NCBI GenBank assembly: GCA_028565635.1
Contig: JAOXYB010045015.1
Location: forward strand, 1-12,451
Direction of reading: 5' to 3'
Length of the DNA stretch: 12,451 nt
DNA from: Phoronis ovalis
Lineage: Eukaryota > Phoronida > Phoronidae
The translations under genes were made by a program, and so were the position numbers. Below are positions 7,501 to 12,451 of this stretch, piece by piece. Below the pieces are notes generated by a model, which was not told the DNA's origin, did not search any database, and was given only the letters and a program-made list of their open reading frames with translations. Every line of letters starts with the position of its first letter. The stretch's first letter is position 1.

Positions 7501-9454
7501 TTTATAGTTACTTAGTTTTCAACCCAAGCAGATGTCGCCGGGTTTTTTTGTTTCAAATGTCATTTTCAATCATATTTGTTGTCCTGATAATTCTTTTCAT
7601 CCAAAACGAAAAATACTATATGTTATATTTATTTCTACACTAAATAAAATGTTGCATCTGAACTTTAAGCTTTAGGAGTATAAATCGAGAACGTGCCCAG
7701 ACAAATATATTTTAAAGAATACGGTAATGTGTTTAATTAAGTATGTATAACTGTTTACAAAAAGATATTAGTACTATACTAAACTATTGAAGCAAGATGG
7801 TAATTTGTAAACATAATAGGATTTTGAAGATACTTTATATACACTTTTATAACGTGTTAAATAACACACACACACGCGCGCGCGCATACACACACGCACA
7901 CGTATACACACGCCGTAGATACACACACGCACGCACGCACGCACGCACAAGCACTCATGCACACCCTCTCACACCTAAGCCGATATTTCGGGGCAAGTTT
8001 ACATTTCTGACAATGAAACCGGTGAGTGTCACATGTAACTTGTCGATTTTATGGTGAGTGTACAACAAATTTAGTCATGTATACAACGATCTGGGTGAAT
8101 GTTCAACGATTGCATGTGACAGTTGGGGTGGATGTTAGACAACCCTGTCATTAGCCATAGAAAAAAAGACTTGTAATGTTGTATGACATATTTAAAGCTA
8201 GTGGTAATTCTTTGAGATCAGTATTGGCATAGCAGTGCATCAAAGTGTGCAGATTTAAAACTCATTTCTGATATTACAAAGCCTACCAGTTTGAGCATTA
8301 ACCATGTGTTAAAGGCAAGTTTTCCAAAAATAGATTTCAAACACGATTTGACAGCACTAACGAACAAACAGGAGCTAAAAATATATTCCGTTTCTTTTAT
8401 AGCAGTAAATAATTAAATAACTACCAAAGAATGAAAACATTCCACACAGTTGTTGTAAAAATATTAACTTAATCTATTTTCGAAGTTTAACCTTTTTCGC
8501 GCGGAACGGCTGTGTATAACATTACCATGTAGGCCTACAGTAGGTGGCTAGTAGGACACTAGGTTACTAAACAAAACAGCAAGTTTTTATAAATATTTTA
8601 TTAGTGATAAAAATTTTCATTTTATTATTTTTTATTTCCAGCCTGTACAGATCATAGTGACTGGCAGTATTTAAATTATACGTTTAATAATTCGGGATAA
8701 ATTGAACGAAGGCGTTAATATCTAAGCCCGTTATCAGGTGCCCTTCCCTTAGACATCTATTTACGAATATAACGCATTCATGTGAAGAAAGAGTAAACGT
8801 TCTTCAGAGCGCCAGGTTTAACAATATAAATAATAATATTTTTTTTACATAAAAAAGATGACGAAATGTTTGAATAACCAAGGACAAACTAATTGCAGCA
8901 AGGATGACAAAAATGAATGTAAGCACTTACAATGGCAGTCATGATACTGCAGAAAGTTCTGTGTACTATAGCTTCAGGATAGAACGGTTTACCAACGTTC
9001 TCTTGCATTTCTTGCAGCATTCCATTCACAACTTTTAGTACAATGGCCTCGAGCCTTGGCTTAAAACAGAAAATTTTAAGATGAGCTAAACTTTTAAAAA
9101 GTAAAAAACAAGCACAAAATTAAACGAAAATTATGTTGTTTTACTGTTACTGTAAGCATGTTTCAATTTCTTTTGATATTGTAAATTGTACTTCGGCCGT
9201 TTTAAAATTCAAACAATACACCCAGTATAGGAAAGTCATAACTTTCGTAGATTTTTTCAATCTAACTTAAAATTTGAAACTCTAAATAGTTTTTAATATA
9301 AAAGAGTCCAATCAAATGCATCACCATTCCAACACCATAGCTCTTCAAGGCAGAGTGTGTGAGTTTTCTTATGTGTACAAGTCTTGGTGTGTAGCTCTGG
9401 AAAGCGATATCTTTATTCCAATATGTAATAGAAGCAGCTCGATAAAGAAAAGGC
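4336..9454 (-). CDS. Cytochrome P450, CYP2 clan, CYP1/CYP17-like; 8 exons, N-terminus missing
   Basis: A heme-thiolate monooxygenase, normally anchored in the endoplasmic reticulum and reduced by P450 reductase. Exons on the minus strand: 9454-9325, 9059-8931, 7273-7061, 6318-6183, 5692-5598, 5441-5274, 4979-4852 and 4546-4336. All introns are GT-AG and the phases are consistent, giving 402 residues. Landmarks in order: Arg-Pro and NKDIAF before the C helix; C helix LVHIRK; GMPRLEAI; FPWLRFF; I helix LGATNTTTT; K helix YEVMR (ExxR); RPERF; heme loop FGAGRRICIGE; C-terminal PKPYQIQITERQ. The family is usually about 490-510 residues, so roughly 100 N-terminal residues (anchor, proline hinge, B region) are absent. 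The gene may start outside the window, or the exon may be lost. The C-helix Trp is Leu and the I-helix acid is Asn. PRLEAI and FPWLRFF point to CYP1/CYP17/CYP2-type enzymes; the substrate is unknown. No stop or frameshift interrupts any exon. Confidence 0.93.
4547..4851 (-). other. P450 intron before the last exon (305 bp)
   Basis: AT-rich, GT-AG bounded, no internal feature recognised. Open plus-strand frames here and in the neighbouring exon are shadows of the P450 reading frame. Confidence 0.85.
4852..4979 (-). CDS. P450 exon with the PERF motif
   Basis: 128 bases between acceptor TTTAATACTAG and donor GTAAGT. It encodes ILINVWNIHHDERFYDDPW, then FRPERFLDED and AADHPARR. The PERF Arg belongs to the E-R-R triad that holds the P450 core. 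The intron downstream is in phase 2. Confidence 0.92.
5174..5252. repeat. Two-copy tandem duplication of about 40 bp next to a P450 splice donor
   Basis: Unit 1 at about 5174-5212 and unit 2 at about 5213-5252 share ATA-CATAG-AAATTAAAATTACAT-TTCAGCCT with a few substitutions. The second unit ends about 22 bases from the donor of the K-helix exon (intron side). A GCGCGCGC run sits between them. Confidence 0.85.
5274..5441 (-). CDS. P450 exon with the K helix (ExxR)
   Basis: 168 bases, exactly 56 codons, between acceptor ATCGTATATAG and donor GTAAGG. It encodes the J'/K region with EAFVYEVMRYGSHLPLGVPR. The ExxR pair (EVMR) is intact. MLAGYEIPKDTQ follows, the beta strand that leads into the next exon. 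Confidence 0.93.
5598..5692 (-). CDS. P450 exon with the I-helix oxygen-activation motif
   Basis: 95 bases, acceptor CATTTTAG, donor GTAAAA. The split codon from the previous exon gives Ala, so the I helix reads LGATNTTTTAVKIALLLLIH. The consensus is (A/G)Gx(D/E)T(T/S); here the order is G-A-T-N-T-T, with Asn (AAT at 5687-5685) in place of the acidic residue and the following Thr kept. It then encodes HHPDIQKRLYEENCK. Confidence 0.88.
5693..6040. other. Unexplained more GC-rich island in a P450 intron, possible mobile-element fragment
   Basis: Most of the 490-bp intron is AT-rich, but about 5725-5850 holds GC-richer words (CTGGGCCCAT, GCGGGGCACC, CCCGAGCCCATCGATC) and open frames on both strands. 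On the minus strand a stop-bounded frame of 68 codons runs 5899-5693 and includes peptides such as WHDIFMIDGLGIGAPLSKWA; its stop codon overlaps the P450 acceptor AG. On the plus strand a frame is open for about 100 codons (5727-6041) but has no ATG at its head. I recognise no family. A decayed transposon insertion is the simplest reading. Confidence 0.35.
6183..6318 (-). CDS. P450 exon leading into the I helix
   Basis: 136 bases, acceptor CCACTTATAG, with a weak donor GTTGGT at 6182. It encodes ETLDPANVRGLFDALLLHQL, then a Glu-rich loop and TDEEIKSVITDLVLG. DPANVRGLFDALL matches the G/H-helix to I-helix linker of CYP1/17-type enzymes. It ends in phase 1. Confidence 0.9.
6319..7060 (-). other. 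P450 intron (742 bp)
   Basis: AT-rich. Near 6625-6645 the minus strand reads ATAAAATCAATCAATAAT, similar to the LINE-like tail at about 2680-2700, so a retroelement 3' end in minus orientation is possible. A minus-strand open frame at 6816-7055 has hydrophobic but family-less content and looks like chance. Confidence 0.5.
7061..7273 (-). CDS. P450 exon with FPWLRFF
   Basis: 213 bases, 71 codons, between acceptor TTTTCCTCTAG and donor GTATTTT. It encodes IIGKEFKSTDNEVELVRRLD, then DTFPWLRFFGNKSYNKV and the G-helix region ending FVDTQFDRLK. The FPWLRFF core is typical of the F/G region of CYP1/CYP17/CYP2 enzymes. Confidence 0.92.
7863..7960. repeat. Compound CA/CG microsatellite (alternating purine-pyrimidine)
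   Basis: Runs of CA, then CGCGCGCGCG, then CACACGCACACGTATACACACG, then repeated CACG units. Nearly the whole stretch alternates purine and pyrimidine, the composition that favours Z-DNA. Apparent open frames on both strands (Arg/Thr/His-rich on plus, Cys/Val/Arg-rich on minus) are translations of this repeat. Confidence 0.92.
8021..8145. repeat. Degenerate minisatellite, about 4 units of 32-40 bp
   Basis: The word GGTGAGTGT or a variant (GGGTGAATGTT, GGGGTGGATGTT), each followed by a CAACA or ACATG-type word, occurs at 8021, 8053, 8092 and 8125. Spacing is 32-40 bp and similarity decays along the array. Confidence 0.6.
8931..9059 (-). CDS. P450 exon, D-E helix region
   Basis: 129 bases, 43 codons, acceptor TCTGTTTTAAG, donor GTAAGTGC. 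It encodes PRLEAIVLKVVNGMLQEMQE, then NVGKPFYPEAIVHRTFCSIM and TAI. PRLEAI, GKPF-P and the hydrophobic E helix match the family. Phase is 0 at both ends. Confidence 0.9.
9325..9454 (-). CDS. P450 exon with the C helix; first exon seen
   Basis: 130 bases, acceptor GCGCAATTTTACAG, donor GTGATG. The first base completes a codon begun in an unseen upstream exon (phase 2). Residues then run PFLYRAASITYWNKDIAFQS, YTPRLVHIRKLTHSALKSY and GVGM. The usual C-helix W-x-x-x-R appears as L-V-H-I-R: Leu (CTT at 9381-9379) replaces Trp and the Arg is kept. Joining GVGM to PRLEAI in the next exon gives the expected family sequence, which supports the donor choice. Confidence 0.88.
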
Positions 9455-9784
9455 CTGTAAAATTGCGCAATGTCAGATTATATTAGTAACGTAGTAGTTC
9501 GAAAACTTGGATAACTCGATCACTCCTATTATCAAGCACCGCTGCTGAGACTGCAAAAATACACTTTACTTTCTATGAGCCGCGACATTTACGTTTCGCC
9601 GCCGAAAGGAATTTTACATATGACAACCTTATAGTTGTTCAAAATCCACACCTCTAACAGTGAAGGATCCAAGGGACCGGAATGTGCAAATATTTAACTG
9701 CTATAAAATGCATATTCACAGGCATTATAGTTTAAAGTAAATGTAATTGTATATTGTATTTTAAGACTAAGCTGGACCCTCGTC
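9455..9784 (-). other. Upstream of the first P450 exon seen; probable intron
   Basis: I searched both strands for the missing P450 N-terminus (hydrophobic anchor, PPGP hinge, GR-P junction ending in phase 2) and found none. The minus strand near 9683-9600 has a stop-bounded open frame beginning SGPLDPSLLEVWILNN; I recognise no family and do not call it a gene. Confidence 0.5.
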
Positions 9785-10690
9785 ACCGTTTAATTAAAAA
9801 TTCGTGAAAAATCCGCATTACATTTTTTTCATATAAAATAAATGTTTTCTGAAACTTAAATAACATTCATGCTATGTTATGGTAGTATTTTTAAACTTGT
9901 GTATGCAACGCACAAAATTTAATTAATTTTTTATGACATCTCACAAAAATCATAAGGTACATCCTACAGCAAAATCCTGCGAGTCTAAATTGGAACTAAC
10001 TACGTTTTTAAGAAGTAAACGATACTTCCATCATTCGGTTTGCCCGAATTGTAAATACTATGAATAATCTTTGAATTCTTAATTAATGTTTAAACAAAGG
10101 TAATTTTTTTATTTACTAAAAACACTAAATTGATTATCAGCATAAATGTTCATTCGATCTTATTTCAATTCAGTAACTGAAAAAGATATCAAACATAAAT
10201 TTTAGTCCAAAACTGAATCATACTTATTAAGCCATGACAGCTTTCGATCTTATCACAAGACCTTCATCAGTCCAACTAACTGTGGTGGGAAGAGGTCACA
10301 TGATGTTCTGACCTCTGACCTTGTGATAAGACCGAAAGCTCTCTCATGGCTTAATAAGTATGATTCAGTTTTGGACTAAAATTTATGTTTGACTAAATTA
10401 ATTATATAATCAAAATTCCTGGTGCTATTTAAAAATGGTCAAAACCCAATTAAAGGAGTATTGATTACTTGTTAAAAATATAGTTGTTAAATATTTGTAT
10501 CTACTGAGTTTTCCTGTAGGATGTACCTAGCGATTTTCATAGGGTGTAATTAAACGCTAATTAAATTTCATACATTTTACACAATAGTTTGAAAATACCA
10601 TTATGACATAGTTAAAGTTTAGAAAACATCTCTTTTGAGTGAAAAAAATGTAATGCAGATTTTTCACGAATTTTTATTTAAACAATGACA
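9785..10690. repeat. Large foldback (inverted repeat) element, about 900 bp
   Basis: Left arm about 9785-10140 and right arm about 10395-10690 are reverse complements with indels. The best outer block pairs 9791-9830 with 10641-10680, 38 of 40 bases matching. A second block pairs 9956-9969 (GGTACATCCTACAG) exactly with 10514-10527. The sequence between the blocks aligns more loosely. The left arm is about 110 bp longer inside. Weaker similarity may extend to about 9725 and 10750. No transposase is present. It resembles a non-autonomous foldback or MITE-type DNA element, probably inside a P450 intron. Confidence 0.8.
10190..10391. repeat. Near-perfect inner palindrome (MITE-like), 70-bp arms, 60-bp loop
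   Basis: Left arm 10190-10259 begins CAAACATAAATTTTAGTCC. Right arm 10320-10391 is its reverse complement with only a few differences, including a two-base indel. The loop 10260-10319 holds a smaller inverted pair, AGAGGTCA and TGACCTCT. The arms are clearly better preserved than those of the surrounding foldback. I could not define a target-site duplication. Confidence 0.88.
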
Positions 10691-11795
10691 GCATAGCTTT
10701 AAAGGAAGAAACAAATTTACTACTGCCAAGCAATGACAGGAGAACATAGTACATATTTTGAGAAAAATATAAACAATATCAAAATTGACCTGCTTACTAA
10801 CCATCGTATCTTTGACATTATCTTCTTTTCTGTGTATGTCTGCAAAAGTAAATACTTTTTAATTTACGGTTTGTTGGCTTAATTATTTATAAATACATTT
10901 ATCAGCGTACCTAAGCGTTTTAGAAAATGGGATTAAACATTTATTTAATAAATAGCACAGAAAGTTAACATAAAAGGAGTAGTACTTTTAGAAATATATG
11001 TTAAATATTTCAGGAGTTAATTGTGTTAATTGTTTTAAATACTAAAAGCAACCGATCGATCGCAACCACAATAGCAGCCTTATAGCAGATAAAAATGAGT
11101 CATCTGTTAAGATCAGTATGAGACGAGAGACAAGAAGAATACATGGTGACATATGAACAGTAAGTATAATTATTTCATAACATCACAGCCGCTGACAGTC
11201 GCTAATAAAACAATTATTCGGATAAAGTAATAACGTAACTAAAGTGCTTGTGTCATGAGTCGGCAGATATTTATCCATGATAGTATTAAGGTTAGCAGCG
11301 AAATGCGACCAGATGGTCTGGTGATACTTTGTTTGTAAAGAATACATTAACTGTGCAGCATAGGCATTACCGCATTAGCTAGCTAGAATCGCAGCGAGAA
11401 TCTACGTGAACATTTAATCTACATCATTATCACATCATCGCAAAGCATTCGCGTCATATAATTCAAGTGCTCGTGCAATTAGCTAATGCGTAATGCCTTT
11501 GTTGCATAATTAATGTCCTCATTATGAAATACGACGACACATAAGAAGTACCACTGGGTATTATGTCGTCGCAAACGATAGTAATAATTTGATACCGAAA
11601 TAGGTGTAACACATCAACATCTCCTAGTTTCCGGCTTGTTGTATCACACTGCCTTAGAAGAACGGTAGTTATATATTTGTGCAAAATCATTGCTGTCTGA
11701 TTCCATGTTTGCAAATATTCTGAACCAGTAAAAAACAGTTTACCATTTGTAATGTTTATGCCGGACACAGAAATGAAAAAGTACATTAGTACGGG
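10691..11795. other. No gene supported
   Basis: AT-rich up to about 11040, then somewhat more mixed. A minus-strand frame of about 110 codons at 11463-11807 starts with a hydrophobic leader, but its 5' end overlaps the TATA box of the divergent gene, the first codon is TTG and not ATG, and I see no family motif. A short stretch at 10790-10839 (minus) has splice-like borders but no P450-like content. Confidence 0.45.
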
Positions 11796-11802
11796 TATAA
11801 AA
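11796..11802 (+). promoter_or_regulatory. TATA box of the PAN-like gene
   Basis: TATAAAA preceded by GGG and followed by CGC matches the core promoter consensus. Transcription would start about 25-35 bases downstream, near 11825-11832, in agreement with the start codon at 11876 and a first exon without a 5' intron. Confidence 0.55.
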
Positions 11803-11832
11803 CGCAAAATAACGTGGTCACAGTTATTTTAA

Positions 11833-11865
11833 ATGCTTATTGGAAGCTTCATTAGTACTGCGTGA
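11833..11865 (+). other. Short upstream ORF (10 codons)
   Basis: An ATG at 11833 opens a 10-codon frame that stops with TGA at 11863-11865, 10 bases before the main ATG and in another frame. If transcription begins at the expected distance from the TATA box, this lies at or just after the start site and could dampen translation. If the start site is slightly downstream it would be absent from the mRNA. Confidence 0.35.
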
Positions 11866-11875
11866 TTTTCCAGGT

Positions 11876-12193
11876 ATGCATTCAAAGAATATACTTTTAC
11901 TGCTGTGCTGTTGGCTTAACACCATCCACTTGCTTGGAGCAGATAGCAGATCTGCACGTTACGAAAAAGTAAGCGAAGAATGTCTTCAAGGTTCCGTGTT
12001 GACGACAAAAAAAATTTGTTATATGGGGGAGTGCACATTAGCATGTAGTAACAGAATGGATTGTGGCGCGTATCAGTTGGATAGGACACACCAGTTTTGC
12101 ATATTGCTGTGTCTTGGTGGTCAATGTGATGCCTTTAAGAAACTCGAGGAAATCTGTGCACCAGAAGGAGGTTCAATTTATCAAAAACAAATG
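11876..12193 (+). CDS. Secreted cysteine-rich PAN/apple-like protein, first coding exon
   Basis: 106 residues in one exon, ending in phase 0 at a strong donor (ATG|GTAAGCG, intron from 12194). The first in-frame ATG (11876) opens a classic signal peptide: basic N-terminus, LLLLCCWLNTIHLLGA core and a likely cut near residue 22. The mature part has nine Cys. The stretch ECTLACSNRMDCGAYQLD followed by FCILL fits the centre of PAN/apple folds, where Cys-x3-Cys-x5-Cys is followed by an aromatic strand and a later Cys. A second Cys cluster (LCLGGQCDAF, then EICAPEGG) follows and may be the domain end or a linker. Such domains bind proteins or sugars outside the cell and often head multidomain proteins (lectin, CUB, protease), so the rest of the gene probably lies past the window. 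The family call is by pattern only. Confidence 0.65.
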
Positions 12194-12451
12194 GTAAGCG
12201 CGCATCTTTAGAGTGAGGTGTGATGTATTGCCTATGCACACATGGATTTCTCGTGTTCAGTCTGTCAGCAACCTTGATATTAAATGATAACCTAATAAAA
12301 TTATAAACTCTGAAAGATTTGACAATCTGGCGTATTGGTCCTATAACATTTGCTACTATGGTCTTAGTTTGCTACCGGGGGGGGGTAACAGTCAGAATAG
12401 CTGGGTACGCATGTTCGTTACAAAAAACAGGGTGAAAGGGTATGTTTTTCA
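12194..12451 (+). other. First intron of the PAN-like gene (partial)
   Basis: Begins with GTAAGCG. No second exon is recognisable before the window ends. It contains a run of nine G at 12377-12385 flanked by TACC and TAAC. Confidence 0.6.

Larger units (their letters stand above)
7274..8930 (-). other. Largest P450 intron seen (1657 bp)
   Basis: Bounded by donor GTAAGTGC at 8930 and acceptor TTTTCCTCTAG ending at 7274. It contains the purine-pyrimidine microsatellite at 7863-7960 and the minisatellite at 8021-8145, and is otherwise AT-rich with no coding potential that I can support. Confidence 0.8.

Noticed and set aside
7863-7960. CRISPR-like array
   Set aside because: The repeats are simple CA/CACG units with no unique spacers of constant length; the sequence context is animal, with introns.
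7774-8057. Open frames on both strands across the CA/CG microsatellite
   Set aside because: They are translations of the simple repeat (alternating Thr/His/Arg on one strand and Cys/Val/Arg on the other).
9950-10015. Minus-strand peptide with DSQDFAV, looking like the P450 DFAGR motif before the C helix
   Set aside because: It lies within the foldback arm, the surrounding residues do not match the family, and the position lacks a phase-2 donor at the right place.
10790-10839. Possible 50-bp P450 mini-exon on the minus strand (acceptor TTACTTTTGCAG, donor GTCAAT, correct entry and exit phases)
   Set aside because: The encoded residues (TYTEKKIMSKIRWLVS) do not resemble the P450 region before the Arg-Pro, so the splice-like borders are probably chance.
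11463-11807. Minus-strand frame of 114 codons with a hydrophobic leader
   Set aside because: Opens with TTG, overlaps the TATA box of the divergent gene, and has no recognisable domain; such lengths occur by chance in 12 kb over six frames.
11840-11875. Earlier start for the PAN-like protein
   Set aside because: The frame is open to 11840 but its first codon is TTG; the first ATG in frame is 11876, which also begins a proper signal peptide.

Overview
The window looks like nuclear DNA from a multicellular animal. It is AT-rich, genes are broken by GT-AG introns, and much of the space is degenerate repeats, microsatellites and remnants of mobile elements. The style of the repeats (LINE-like 3' tail ending in ATCA units, long foldback DNA, AGGTCA-rich tandem repeat) and the protein families (CYP1/CYP17-like P450, PAN-like secreted protein, PPxY tetraspan) suggest a marine invertebrate, perhaps a mollusc. 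That placement is an inference and not proven.

Layout. Positions 1-1000 hold no gene that I can see. Positions 1000-1640 (fading to about 1810) are a degenerate tandem repeat of about 265 bp, rich in AGGTCA half-sites. Positions 1851-3094 are intergenic, with one copy of a diverged repeat and a probable LINE 3' remnant. A four-transmembrane protein of 231 residues is encoded in a single coding exon at 3097-3792 (+), directly after a splice acceptor.

Tail to tail with it lies the main gene, a cytochrome P450 on the minus strand. I rebuilt eight coding exons from 9454 down to the stop at 4336. They encode 402 residues: everything from the Arg-Pro before the C helix to the C-terminus. The heme-binding Cys, ExxR and PERF motifs are intact. 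About 100 N-terminal residues (membrane anchor, proline-rich hinge) are not in the window in recognisable form. Two normally conserved positions differ: the C-helix Trp is Leu and the I-helix acidic residue is Asn. Its introns carry a purine-pyrimidine microsatellite, a minisatellite and a more GC-rich unexplained island.

Between the most upstream P450 exon seen and the last gene is a foldback structure of about 900 bp (9785-10690) with a much better preserved 202-bp palindrome at its centre. At the right end a TATA box, a short upstream ORF and the first coding exon (11876-12193, +) of a secreted, cysteine-rich, PAN/apple-like protein are visible; the gene continues past the window. There is no sign of an operon or of a microbial defence system. 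The three genes appear to be functionally unrelated neighbours.
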